Shown here one piece after another: positions 34,265 to 42,878 of a stretch of 64,000 nt of DNA; within the stretch, counting starts at the first letter, position 1; every line of letters starts with the position of its first letter. Origin of the DNA: Alloyangia pacifica. Lineage in GTDB: Bacteria > Pseudomonadota > Alphaproteobacteria > Rhodobacterales > Rhodobacteraceae. The stretch is from contig NZ_JAIVKX010000013.1 of NCBI RefSeq assembly GCF_020524285.1, forward strand, positions 95,569 to 159,568, given 5' to 3'. The notes beneath the pieces were generated by a model. That model did no database searches. It was not told where the DNA came from and saw only the letters and a program-made list of their open reading frames with translations. The translations under genes and the position numbers were made by a program.

Positions 34265-35929
34265 ATGCGCAACGGTGGGCAATTGGTGGTCGAGAGCCTG
34301 ATGGCGCTGGGGGCCACGCGGGCCTTCGGTGTTCCCGGAGAGAGCTATCTGGCGGTGCTCGACGCGCTGCACGACACCGGCGGCAAGCTCGATTTCGTGC
34401 TCTGCCGGCAGGAGGGCGGTGCGGCCTTCATGGCGGCGGCGCATGGCAAGCTGACCGGCAGCCCGGGGATCTGCATGGTGACCCGCGGGCCCGGGGCGAC
34501 CAACGCTGCAATCGGCGTGCACACGGCGATGCAGGACAGCGTGCCGATGATCCTGCTGGTCGGGCAGGTGGCCACCGACATGAAGGAGCGCGAGGCCTTC
34601 CAGGAGATCGACTACCGCGCGGTCTTCGGCACCATGGCGAAATGGGCGACCGAGATCGAACAGGTCGAGCGCATCCCCGAGATCCTCTCGCGCGCCTGGA
34701 TCACCGCCACCACCGGCCGTCCTGGCCCGGTGGTCGTGGCGCTGCCCGAGGACGTGCTGATGGCGCAGACCGAGGTGCCGCCGCTCACCGGCCCGGCGAA
34801 GGTCTACGAGGCCGAGCCCGCCGCCGACGCAGTCGCCGAGGCGGTGGCGCAGCTTCAGCAGGCCGAGCGGCCGCTGATCGTGCTTGGCGGAGCGGAATGG
34901 ACCGGACCCGCGCGCGCGGCGCTGCAGGGCTTTGCCGAGGCCTCCGATATCCCGATCATCACCTCCTTCCGCTACCAGGACCAGGTCGACAGCGCCTGCG
35001 CCTGCTTCTGCGGCGACGCGGGCGTGGGCATGACGGCGGGGGTCAAGGCGCTGCTGCGCGACGCCGACGTGGTGCTGGCGCTGGGGACGCGCTTCGGCGA
35101 GAACATGACCGACGGCTATACGCTGCTCGAGGTGCCGCAGCCGAGGCAGAGGATCATCCATGTCCATGCCTCCGACCGCGAGATCGGCAAGGTCTACCAG
35201 CCGGCGCTCGGCGTGCATGCCGATCCGGGGCGCTTCGTGCAGGCGCTTCCGGCCAAGGTGAGCGGCCCGTGGACCGCCTGGCGGTCCGAGGCGCGAGCCG
35301 CCTACCTGGGCTTCATCAACAAGGCCCCGGCGCAGCCCGGCCCGGTCGACATGGTGGCGGTCTGCAAGCACATGCGCGAGGTGCTGGGCACCGACGTGGT
35401 GCTGACCAACGGCGCGGGCAACTTCACGGTCTGGCCGACGCGCTTCTTCCGCTTCCGCCCCGGCATGCGCCTGCTGGCGCCGCAGTCCGGCGCCATGGGC
35501 TACGGCGTGCCGGCGGCCGTCGCGGCCAAGCTGGCGCGGCCCAAGTCGACGGTGATCTGCTTCGCGGGCGACGGCGATTTCCAAATGAACGGGCAGGAGC
35601 TCTCCTCGGCGCGTCAGGCAGGGGCGGCGGTGATCGTGCTGGTGCTCAACAACGGCACCTATGGCACCATCCGCGCCCACCAGGAGCGCGAGTTCCCCGA
35701 GCGGGTCAGCGGCACCTCGATCGTCAACCCCGACTTCGCGGCGCTGGGGCGGGCCTACGGCCTGCACGGCGAGCAGGTGGCGCGGACCGAGGATTTCGCC
35801 GCGGCCTTCGAACGTGCGCTGGCGGCGCCACATGGCGCGGTGCTCGAGCTTGATATCGCCGCCGAGGCGCTGACCCCCTACCGCACGCTGTCCGAGATCC
35901 GCGCCGGCGGTCTCGCGGCGAAGCAGTGA
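34265..35929 (+). CDS. Thiamine pyrophosphate-dependent enzyme, acetolactate synthase large-subunit-like
   Basis: A 554-residue TPP enzyme with the three-domain layout of acetohydroxyacid synthase, benzoylformate decarboxylase and oxalyl-CoA decarboxylase. The catalytic Glu lies in LCRQEGGAAFMAAAHG, and the TPP/Mg motif is GDGDFQMNGQELSSA ending in VLNNGTYGTIRAHQ. The start at 34265 has AGGAGAAG at good spacing. It is monocistronic; no small regulatory subunit or branched-chain gene is adjacent, so it is unlikely to be the main ilvB. The exact 2-oxoacid substrate cannot be inferred. Confidence 0.88.
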   Translation: MRNGGQLVVESLMALGATRAFGVPGESYLAVLDALHDTGGKLDFVLCRQEGGAAFMAAAHGKLTGSPGICMVTRGPGATNAAIGVHTAMQDSVPMILLVGQVATDMKEREAFQEIDYRAVFGTMAKWATEIEQVERIPEILSRAWITATTGRPGPVVVALPEDVLMAQTEVPPLTGPAKVYEAEPAADAVAEAVAQLQQAERPLIVLGGAEWTGPARAALQGFAEASDIPIITSFRYQDQVDSACACFCGDAGVGMTAGVKALLRDADVVLALGTRFGENMTDGYTLLEVPQPRQRIIHVHASDREIGKVYQPALGVHADPGRFVQALPAKVSGPWTAWRSEARAAYLGFINKAPAQPGPVDMVAVCKHMREVLGTDVVLTNGAGNFTVWPTRFFRFRPGMRLLAPQSGAMGYGVPAAVAAKLARPKSTVICFAGDGDFQMNGQELSSARQAGAAVIVLVLNNGTYGTIRAHQEREFPERVSGTSIVNPDFAALGRAYGLHGEQVARTEDFAAAFERALAAPHGAVLELDIAAEALTPYRTLSEIRAGGLAAKQ

Positions 35930-36109
35930 CGCATGGGGGGACCCGATGCAGCCACCGGGTCCGTCGGACATGGCGCTTGGAGGAGCTGCGCCTCAGGAGG
36001 ATTCACCCCTTAGTGATAAGCGCTTAGATGCCGACTCTCACGTCATATGTTGCCGTAATGTTCCGGTCGCGGTAGGAGGCCGGAAAACAACGTACCGAGG
36101 CGGCGGCAG

Positions 36110-36922
36110 ATGAAAAAAGAGTACGAGACGATCTTGGGGACGGTGACCTTCGCGGCGCTGCTCTGCCTTGGCTATGCCTATTACGCGCTTGGCGCGGCAA
36201 CGGCCACGACGCACGCATTGCCGCTGGTGCTCCTCGGCTACGTTACGGTGCTGGTGCTGGTGTTCAAGGGGCTGGGCCTGTCGCTGACGCGCGCCCGGCG
36301 GCAGGAGCTGACCCGGCACGTGCAGGCCCACGCCCCGGCGCTCTCGCGCAACCTGCGGCTCGCGGTCAAGAAGAACGACTACAACCGGGTGATCGCCGAC
36401 GAGCGGCACGAGACGGTGCTCGAGTTCCTCGAGAGCATCGAGTTGTCGTTCGACTACCATCGCATCGAGCCCGCGGTGGTCGACTACGTGCTGGACGAGA
36501 TCGAGCGGATCGAGGGCGAGGCGCGCGACGGCGGTTTCGATGCCGAGGACTACCCGAGCGACCCCACCGAGTTCGAGCATTGGTGCGCGGCGCAGCTGCG
36601 GCATTTCGGATGGGACGCGGATGTCACCAAGCGTGGCTATGACCAGGGCATCGACATCGTGGCGCGCAAGGGCGCGCTGGTAGTCGGCCTGCAGGTGAAG
36701 CGCTACAACTCGCCGGTCGGCAACAAGGCCATCCAGGAAGCCTTTACCGGCAAGAACTACTATGGGCTGGCCGGGGCGGGTGTGCTGGCCACGGCCGGGT
36801 TCACGCCAAGTGCGCAGCGGCTGGCGGCGACCACCGGGGTGCTGCTGCTCAGCCCGCACGACCTGCCCGGCCTCGACCGCGAGTTCGGGGTCGAGAGTTT
36901 CACCGAGGCCTGGGCCATGTGA
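36110..36922 (+). CDS. Membrane-anchored Mrr-type restriction endonuclease-like protein
   Basis: A 270-residue protein with two N-terminal transmembrane helices (about residues 12-32 and 40-62). A charged helical region follows, then a C-terminal PD-(D/E)xK nuclease fold of the Mrr family. Active-site elements are Asp in GYDQGIDIVARK and the QVK triplet in VVGLQVKRYN, with a conserved helix after it (NKAIQEAFTGKNYYG). It is a single gene with no methyltransferase beside it. Roles in cleaving foreign or modified DNA, or in DNA handling at the membrane, are inferred. A small TAAGCGCTTA palindrome lies about 85 bp upstream. Confidence 0.85.
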   Translation: MKKEYETILGTVTFAALLCLGYAYYALGAATATTHALPLVLLGYVTVLVLVFKGLGLSLTRARRQELTRHVQAHAPALSRNLRLAVKKNDYNRVIADERHETVLEFLESIELSFDYHRIEPAVVDYVLDEIERIEGEARDGGFDAEDYPSDPTEFEHWCAAQLRHFGWDADVTKRGYDQGIDIVARKGALVVGLQVKRYNSPVGNKAIQEAFTGKNYYGLAGAGVLATAGFTPSAQRLAATTGVLLLSPHDLPGLDREFGVESFTEAWAM

Positions 36923-36961
36923 CAGCCCGAGGCGCAGGCATTCGACCGCGCGCCCGCGCGC

Positions 36962-38050
36962 TCACTGCGGCTCGAAGTGCCGGTAGAAGTTGCGGAAGAA
37001 GCCGTCTGGCGAGAGCCATTCCTCCCAGATCTCGCGCATTCTGCGCTGCTGGTCGGCGAATTGCTCGGGGCTGAGCGCCGCGTGGTGGTCGACGAGGATC
37101 TGCCCGGCGTTCCGATGTTCGCTGAGCGGCACCCAGACAAGCTCCTTGGGCCAGTCGAGCAGGAAGTCATAGGGCAGGATGCAGTCGGTGTCGAAGAACA
37201 GCATCGGGCGTCCCGCGGCCATGATCTCGTAGAAGCGCAGCGAATAGTTCCCGATGCCGCGCACGCAGAGGCTGTAGTCGCTGTCGTGCAAATTGGTCAG
37301 GAAGTCACCGAGGGCGGTCTTGCGGGCCTCGGTCTTCTCGTCCGCGGTGGCCTTCTGGTCGGCCCCGGCAAAGAAATCCCCGCGCAGCACGAAGTTCGTG
37401 TCGACACCGGGATGGTCGAGCAGGATCTGGATCGCCTGCGCGCGCAGGAACTTGTAGCGGAAGTTTTCCCGCAGCGAGGCCGAATAGCCGGACATGCGCA
37501 GCTCGGAGAACCCCGGCAGCGAGGTGCGGGCAAACTGCACGAGGCGGGACTTGAGCTTGGGTTTCAGCACCTGGCCGCAGAAGCTGACCGAGGGGCGCTC
37601 CTGCTTCTCGCGCAGGGGCGCCGGGCCGTCGGTGTGATCGGGAATCCAGGCGGGCAGGCCGAACTCGTTCGGCGTCCTGTCCTTCTCGATGGTCGGGGTG
37701 AAGAGCAGCGCGTTGTCGGTCGGAAACTTGTAGTCGTAGTCGCGCTCGTGGAAGACGATGACCTGCTTTCCGGCCTCCGCCGCCTTCTGCGCGAAGCGCA
37801 GCGCGACCTCGGTGGTGCCGTCCGACAGGTAGCGGTGCCATGTGCTGGGCAGCACCGCGTAATCCGCCTCTGCCATCGTGTCGGTCATCTCGAAATAGCC
37901 GGCGCCATTGGTCTTGTACTTGTCGAAGGCGTTGGTACCCGCCGACCAGAAGGCCTGTTCGCCGTTGCCGAGAAACGGCAGCAGCATGGCGCAGTGCATG
38001 GGGTTGGCGGGAGAGGCGAAGGCCGGGTCGGAGTAAATCTTCAAGCGCAT
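36962..38050 (-). CDS. Exostosin-like glycosyltransferase domain protein
   Basis: A 362-residue soluble protein without signal peptide. The C-terminal third (SLCVRGIGNYSLRFYEIMAA and GRPMLFFDTDCILPYD) strongly resembles the exostosin/GT47-like domain, which transfers sugars in glycan synthesis. The N-terminal part (DTMAEADYAVLPSTWHRYL) fits the same family. The frame is open to 38257, but the start at 38050 (MRLKIYSDPAF) gives a natural N-terminus. It stands alone between a nuclease gene (convergent) and trpB (divergent). Acceptor and donor are unknown. Confidence 0.75.
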   Translation of the reverse strand: MRLKIYSDPAFASPANPMHCAMLLPFLGNGEQAFWSAGTNAFDKYKTNGAGYFEMTDTMAEADYAVLPSTWHRYLSDGTTEVALRFAQKAAEAGKQVIVFHERDYDYKFPTDNALLFTPTIEKDRTPNEFGLPAWIPDHTDGPAPLREKQERPSVSFCGQVLKPKLKSRLVQFARTSLPGFSELRMSGYSASLRENFRYKFLRAQAIQILLDHPGVDTNFVLRGDFFAGADQKATADEKTEARKTALGDFLTNLHDSDYSLCVRGIGNYSLRFYEIMAAGRPMLFFDTDCILPYDFLLDWPKELVWVPLSEHRNAGQILVDHHAALSPEQFADQQRRMREIWEEWLSPDGFFRNFYRHFEPQ

Positions 38051-38460
38051 CAAAATGGATCCAATCGTAATGGTCGCACCGGGGTCCGCGCTAGGTCCGG
38101 GCGGGAACGCGAATGACTTTTCCCAATTTCTTGAGGCGCTTGGATCGGCGAAATGGCCGGCGCCCAGAAAAGCGTAGATAGCGCAGGCCGTATTGGCAAG
38201 TGTCACTTGACCCTGCGCGCCGCCGCGCAGGGGCGTGCGGAGGAAACGCCCTTTCAACTTGCGCCCGCCGCAGCGGCCTTGGCGGAGGGCAGGCCGCCGC
38301 TTTCTTGCAGATCACCGTTGCCGACGGGGCTGGCCGGCTCCGCAACGTCGCGACGCCACTGGGCGCAGGGGGCCGACAAATGCGGTTCCGGCGCGTGTGA
38401 CCTCTGGTCATTGGCCGCAGGCTTGCTTTAGAGAGGGGGAAAATCTGCGGGAGAAGCGCG
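38051..38460. other. Intergenic region between the exostosin-like gene and trpB
   Basis: This 410-bp divergent region must hold the trpB promoter. Open frames in it (for example a plus-strand frame from about 38153) have Arg/Ala-rich composition typical of GC-driven chance frames and no recognised family. No trp leader peptide with tandem Trp codons, riboswitch or tRNA was recognised. Confidence 0.4.
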
Positions 38461-39681
38461 ATGGACGATCTGGTCAATTCCTTCATGACAGGCCCCGACG
38501 AGAAGGGCCGTTTCGGCATCTACGGCGGGCGCTTCGTGTCCGAGACGCTGATGCCGCTGATCCTCGAACTCGAGGAACAGTACGAACGTGCCAAGACCGA
38601 CCAGATCTTCTGGGACGAGATGGACTGGCTGTGGAAGCACTACGTCGGCCGCCCCTCGCCGCTCTACTACGCCGAGCGCCTCTCGGAGCACCTCGGCGGG
38701 GCCAAGGTCTACTTCAAGCGCGACGAGCTGAATCACACCGGCGCGCACAAGATCAACAACGTGCTGGGCCAGATCATCCTCGCCAAGCGCATGGGCAAGA
38801 CCCGCATCATCGCCGAGACCGGTGCCGGCCAGCACGGCGTGGCCACGGCGACGGTCTGCGCCAAGTTCGGCCTGAAGTGCGTCGTCTACATGGGCGCGCA
38901 TGACGTCGAGCGTCAGCAGCCCAACGTGTTCCGCATGCGCCTGCTGGGGGCCGAGGTGGTCCCGGTGACCTCTGGCCGCGGCACGCTGAAGGACGCGATG
39001 AACGACGCGCTGCGCGACTGGGTGACCAACGTGCGAGACACCTTTTACTGCATCGGCACGGTGGCTGGCCCGCACCCGTACCCGGCCATGGTTCGCGATT
39101 TCCAGTCGATCATCGGCAAGGAGACCAAGGAGCAGATCCTCGAGCAGGAGGGCCGTCTGCCCGACACGATCATCGCCGCCATCGGCGGTGGCTCGAACGC
39201 CATGGGCCTGTTCTACCCGTTCCTTGACGACAAGGACGTGAAGATCATCGGCGTCGAAGCCGGCGGCAAGGGCGTCAACGAGAAGATGGAGCATTGCGCT
39301 TCGCTCACCGGCGGTCGCCCCGGCGTGCTGCATGGCAACCGCACCTACCTGCTGCAGGACGACGACGGGCAGATCCTCGAGGGATTCTCGATTTCCGCCG
39401 GTCTCGACTACCCGGGCATCGGGCCGGAGCACGCCTGGCTGCATGACACCGGCCGCGCCGAATACGTGGCGATCACCGACAAGGAGGCGCTCGAGGCGTT
39501 CCAGCTGTCCTGCTCGACCGAGGGCATCATTCCAGCGCTGGAGCCCAGCCATGCGCTGGCCCACGTGATGAAGATCGCGCCCGGACTGCCCAAGGACCAT
39601 ATCATCGTCATGAACATGTGCGGCCGCGGCGACAAGGACATCTTCGCCGTAGCCAAGCACCTCGGCGTCGACATCAGCTGA
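38461..39681 (+). CDS. trpB: Tryptophan synthase beta chain
   Basis: Catalyses the last step of tryptophan synthesis, joining indole and serine; cytoplasmic. The 406-residue protein has the PLP-lysine segment [12 protein letters not shown] (Lys97), [19 protein letters not shown] and the phosphate-binding GGGSNAMG. It is a standard TrpB1. It is not followed by trpA; a terminator and an opposite-strand gene come next, and trpF is not directly upstream either. It therefore appears to be a single-gene unit here, with TrpA encoded elsewhere. Confidence 0.97.
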   Translation: MDDLVNSFMTGPDEKGRFGIYGGRFVSETLMPLILELEEQYERAKTDQIFWDEMDWLWKHYVGRPSPLYYAERLSEHLGGAKVYFKRDELNHTGAHKINNVLGQIILAKRMGKTRIIAETGAGQHGVATATVCAKFGLKCVVYMGAHDVERQQPNVFRMRLLGAEVVPVTSGRGTLKDAMNDALRDWVTNVRDTFYCIGTVAGPHPYPAMVRDFQSIIGKETKEQILEQEGRLPDTIIAAIGGGSNAMGLFYPFLDDKDVKIIGVEAGGKGVNEKMEHCASLTGGRPGVLHGNRTYLLQDDDGQILEGFSISAGLDYPGIGPEHAWLHDTGRAEYVAITDKEALEAFQLSCSTEGIIPALEPSHALAHVMKIAPGLPKDHIIVMNMCGRGDKDIFAVAKHLGVDIS

Positions 39682-39701
39682 GGGCTGCAAGCCATTGAAA
39701 G

Positions 39702-39730
39702 ACCCGGGCGATGCGTCGTCCGGGTTTTCT
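39702..39730 (+). terminator. Rho-independent terminator of trpB
   Basis: A stem ACCCGG and CCGGGT with a loop of 12 nt (able to pair further as GCG and CGT) is followed by TTTTCT. It lies 21 bp behind the trpB stop. The T run slightly overlaps the 3' end of the convergent GFA-family gene. Confidence 0.7.
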
Positions 39731-40121
39731 AGTCTTCACGACGCCCCTTGCCCTCGCGGTTGCGCGCATAGCGATGGGCGAGCGGAAACTCCGGCAGCCA
39801 GGGCTCGCGCCTGACCGTCCAGTTCTCGTAGGTCGGGATCAGCTGCCCCGGTGCATCGAGCGTGCCGAAATGCAGCTCCACCTCGTCCCCATCGACAGCA
39901 AAGACGGATGAGCCGCAGAGCGGGCAGAAATGCCGCCCCCTGTAGCTGCGGGTCTCGCCGGCAATGACGACCGAGGCCTTCGGGAACATCGCGGCGGCAT
40001 AGAACAGCGCGCCGTGGTGCTTGCGGCAGTCGAGGCAGTGGCAGAGGCCGGTGCGATAGGGCTGCCCCTCCGCCCGGATGCGGACCGCGCCGCAGAGGCA
40101 TCCGCCTTGATAGGTGTCCAT
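39729..40121 (-). CDS. GFA / CENP-V-family zinc-binding protein
   Basis: A 130-residue protein of the glutathione-dependent formaldehyde-activating (GFA) family. Zinc-binding Cys clusters are visible in order: GGCLCGAVR, CHCLDCRKHHG and FCPLCGSS. The family name comes from proposed S-hydroxymethylglutathione formation, but many members have unknown roles. The frame is open upstream to 40226; the start at 40121 is chosen because the family always begins just before the first Cys cluster (MDTYQGGCLCG) and a GGAGCGAGAGG sequence precedes it. It is a single gene, convergent with trpB. Confidence 0.88.
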   Translation of the reverse strand: MDTYQGGCLCGAVRIRAEGQPYRTGLCHCLDCRKHHGALFYAAAMFPKASVVIAGETRSYRGRHFCPLCGSSVFAVDGDEVELHFGTLDAPGQLIPTYENWTVRREPWLPEFPLAHRYARNREGKGRRED

Positions 40122-40321
40122 CCTCTCGCTCCAGACTGGTTGCATCGAGAAGGTATCTTCTGCGCGGCGCGGAACAAGGCCCGCCCTCTCGGCCCGGCGC
40201 TTTCGGGCGGCAAGCACGAGGGCCAAAAGGCAGATGTCCTTGGCAGGCCTGCAGCGCTCTGACCCGAAGGTCGCATCGCCGGGCCGCGCCCGACGCCGCG
40301 TGGCCCCGTCCCGATCTACGC

Positions 40322-41059
40322 CTAGCGCGCTCGGTGCATCGGCTGGAACACCGGCCCGTCGGGGGTCTGCGCATGATAGGCGGTGATCCCGAAGCCCCGC
40401 GCCAGCAGGTCGTCGGTCAGCACCTCTTCCGGCCGGCCATCCGCCAGCAGCCGCCCCCCGGCCAGCAGCACCAGTCGCGTGCAGTGCCGCGCCGCGAGGC
40501 CGATGTCATGCAGCGAGAGCAGCACGCCGTGCCCCTCGGCGGCAAGGGCGCCAAAAACCTCCATCGTGGCGATCTGATGCGCCGGGTCAAGCCCCGCGGT
40601 GGGCTCGTCGGCCATCAGCAGCGGCGTCTCCTGTGCCAGCGCACGGGCCAGCAGCGCGCGCGCCTGCTCGCCGCCGGAGAGGTTGGTGGAACGGCGTTTG
40701 CGCAGCCCCTCCAGGCCCATCTTGGTGATCGCCGCCTCGACCGGCGCAGGCGCATGATCGCCATGCGGCAGGCGGCCGAGCGCCACGAGATCCTCGACCC
40801 GCACCGGCCAGGCAATCTCGCGCGCCTGCGGCATCCAGGCGACGGCCTTGGCCCGCTGCTGCGGGGTGAGCCCGGCCAGGGAGCTTTTGCCGCCCGAGGG
40901 GATCAGTCCCAGAGCCGCGCGCATCAGGCTGGTCTTGCCTGCGCCGTTGGGGCCGATCAGGCCGACCACTTCCTGCGCGTGGATGTTCAGGGTGATGCCG
41001 GAGAACACCTCGCGGCCGCGGAGGGTTACGGCGAGGTCTTGAAGTGACAAAAGGCTCAT
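40322..41059 (-). CDS. btuD: Vitamin B12 ABC transporter ATP-binding protein
   Basis: A 245-residue ATPase of the FecE/BtuD class. Walker A GPNGAGKTS, signature NLSGGEQARALLARAL, Walker B LLMADEPTAGLD and switch LSLHD are present. The start at 41059 overlaps the permease stop by 4 bp; the longer open frame is a GC artefact. It is the last gene of the riboswitch-controlled minus-strand cluster btuB-btuF-btuC-btuD, so cobalamin or a precursor is the likely substrate. Confidence 0.9.
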   Translation of the reverse strand: MSLLSLQDLAVTLRGREVFSGITLNIHAQEVVGLIGPNGAGKTSLMRAALGLIPSGGKSSLAGLTPQQRAKAVAWMPQAREIAWPVRVEDLVALGRLPHGDHAPAPVEAAITKMGLEGLRKRRSTNLSGGEQARALLARALAQETPLLMADEPTAGLDPAHQIATMEVFGALAAEGHGVLLSLHDIGLAARHCTRLVLLAGGRLLADGRPEEVLTDDLLARGFGITAYHAQTPDGPVFQPMHRAR

Positions 41060-42039
41060 GCCCGCTCCCCCCGGCTGCGCCAGACCAGATGCAGGAAGAA
41101 GGGCGCGCCGACCAGTGCGGTCAGCACTCCGAGCTTGAGATCGCGGTCCGGGGCGACCACCCGTACGGCGATATCCGCCGCCAGCAGCATGGCGGCCCCG
41201 CCCGCCGCCGAGACCCAAAGCAGCGGCCCGGGGCGCCCGCCCACGGAGCCGCGCAGCAGGTGCGGCACGACCAGCCCGACGAAGCCGATCGCCCCGGCGA
41301 CCGCCGTGCCCGCGCCGACGACGCAGGCGGTGCCCAGCACCACCCGCAGCCGCAACCGCGAAAGGTCGATGCCCATCGAGGCGGCGGCATCCTCGCCCAG
41401 CGTCAGCGCGTCGAGCCCGCGCCCGACTCCGGCCAGCAGCAGAACGCCAAGAGCCATGAAGGGCAGCGCCAGCCAGACGTGCAGCACCGAGCGATCGGCG
41501 AGCGATCCCATCATCCAGAAGACGATCTCGCTGGCGGCGAAGGGATTGGGCGAGAGGTTCAGCACCAGCTGCGTCAGCGCGCCCGCCACCGCCGAGAGCG
41601 CCACCCCGGCGAGGATCAACGTCAGCGTCTCGGCGCGCGGCCCGGCGAGCACGACGAGGATCAGCACGGCGACCACCGCCCCGGCCAGCGCGCTCAGCGG
41701 CAGGGCCATCGCAAAGGCCGCGGAAAGGCCGGTCTGGATCGCCAGCACCGCCCCCAGCGCGGCGCTGGCCGAAACGCCCAGCAGGCCGGGCTCGGCCAGG
41801 GGGTTGCGCAGGTAGCCCTGCATCGCCGCCCCCGCCAGCCCCAGCGTGCCGCCGATCATGAGCGCCAGAAGCACCCGCGGCAGGCGGATCTCGCGCATCA
41901 CCATGGGTAGCGGGCCGTCGCCGCCGAGGAACAGCGCGCGCAGGCTTTCGGGCAGCGTCACATCCGCCGGGCCGAGCGACAGCGACAGGGCCGCCAGCAC
42001 CAGCACGAGCGGCAGCAGAAGCGCGAGGGCGCGGGTCAT
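41056..42039 (-). CDS. btuC: Vitamin B12 ABC transporter permease (FecCD family)
   Basis: Inner-membrane permease of 327 residues with about ten helices. Family motifs include GVSASAALGAVLA (the G-x-SxGA/SA region), MMGSLADRSVLHVW and GAIGFVGLVVPHLLR. Overlaps of 4 bp with both neighbours indicate coupled translation. The B12 assignment rests on the upstream riboswitch and BtuB. Confidence 0.9.
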   Translation of the reverse strand: MTRALALLLPLVLVLAALSLSLGPADVTLPESLRALFLGGDGPLPMVMREIRLPRVLLALMIGGTLGLAGAAMQGYLRNPLAEPGLLGVSASAALGAVLAIQTGLSAAFAMALPLSALAGAVVAVLILVVLAGPRAETLTLILAGVALSAVAGALTQLVLNLSPNPFAASEIVFWMMGSLADRSVLHVWLALPFMALGVLLLAGVGRGLDALTLGEDAAASMGIDLSRLRLRVVLGTACVVGAGTAVAGAIGFVGLVVPHLLRGSVGGRPGPLLWVSAAGGAAMLLAADIAVRVVAPDRDLKLGVLTALVGAPFFLHLVWRSRGERA

Positions 42040-42878
42040 TCGGTCTCCGTTTCGATGTCTTTGCGGAAGGCCGCGAGGTCTTCGATGGCGCGCAGCACGA
42101 AGGGTGTGCCGCAGATCCAGTCGTTGCCTGTATTGGCGGTGGACGCATGTGCGGCGCGCAGGCGGCGGACCACGGGATGCATGAGGACCTCCTCGGAGCG
42201 CGAGGCGCCGGGGTAGGGTCGCGCGGTGATCAGCGCCTCTGGCGCGGCCATGGCGAGCGCCTCGAGAGGCAGCTGGCCGCCGCCGCGTGCCCCGGCAATA
42301 TTCTCGAACCCGGCGGCCAGCAGGATTTCTCCCGCAAGCGTTTGGTCGCCGGTGGTATAGCCGTTTGCATAATAGAGCGCGGCAGAGGGGCGGCGGGCGA
42401 CCTCTTCGCGCAGGGCAGCGAGGCGCGTTTCGAACGCGGTGATCAGCGCCTCGGCCTGCGCCTGCCGGCCCATCGCCGCGCCGAGCGTGCGGATCCGCGC
42501 GGGCACGTCCGCCAGCGCATAGGCCGGCTCCACCCGCAGCACCGGCGTGCCGAGCCGCTCGAGCATCTGCGCCGCCGCCTGCGCGGTGTAGCTGCCGACC
42601 ACCACGAGGTCGGGCTGCATCAGCCAGACCTCCTCGGCCTGCCCGTGGTTGACCGGGTAGGCCATCGCCTCGGTGGCCATCGCCGAACTCATCGGGTCGC
42701 GGGCCAGTTTCGAGACCGAGACCAGTTGGCCGGGGGCCGCCAGCAGCATGGCGAGCTGGTCGGTGCAGAGGTTCATGGAAACGACGCGCGCTGGCATCGG
42801 GGGTGCCTCCTGCGCCGCGGCGGGGGACAGGCCCGGAGCCGCGAGCAGGGACAGCAGGACCAGCGCGCGCCGCAGCAT
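42036..42878 (-). CDS. btuF: Periplasmic cobalamin-binding protein (BtuF-like)
   Basis: A 280-residue periplasmic binding protein (Peripla_BP_2) with a signal peptide (MLRRALVLLSLLAAPGLSPA). VVSMNLCTDQLAMLLAAPGQ at the mature N-terminus and PDLVVVGSYTAQAAAQML are typical of cobalamin- and siderophore-binding proteins. Its start touches the btuB stop, with a one-base overlap. It hands substrate to BtuCD. Confidence 0.87.
   Translation of the reverse strand: MLRRALVLLSLLAAPGLSPAAAQEAPPMPARVVSMNLCTDQLAMLLAAPGQLVSVSKLARDPMSSAMATEAMAYPVNHGQAEEVWLMQPDLVVVGSYTAQAAAQMLERLGTPVLRVEPAYALADVPARIRTLGAAMGRQAQAEALITAFETRLAALREEVARRPSAALYYANGYTTGDQTLAGEILLAAGFENIAGARGGGQLPLEALAMAAPEALITARPYPGASRSEEVLMHPVVRRLRAAHASTANTGNDWICGTPFVLRAIEDLAAFRKDIETETE

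Noticed and set aside
36110..36922. Mrr-type gene as part of a restriction-modification system
   Set aside because: No methyltransferase, specificity or helicase gene lies within the neighbouring genes.
38153..38431. A 92-codon frame upstream of trpB as a leader or regulatory gene
   Set aside because: Composition is Ala/Arg/Ser-rich as in chance GC frames, no ribosome binding site, and no tandem Trp codons for attenuation.
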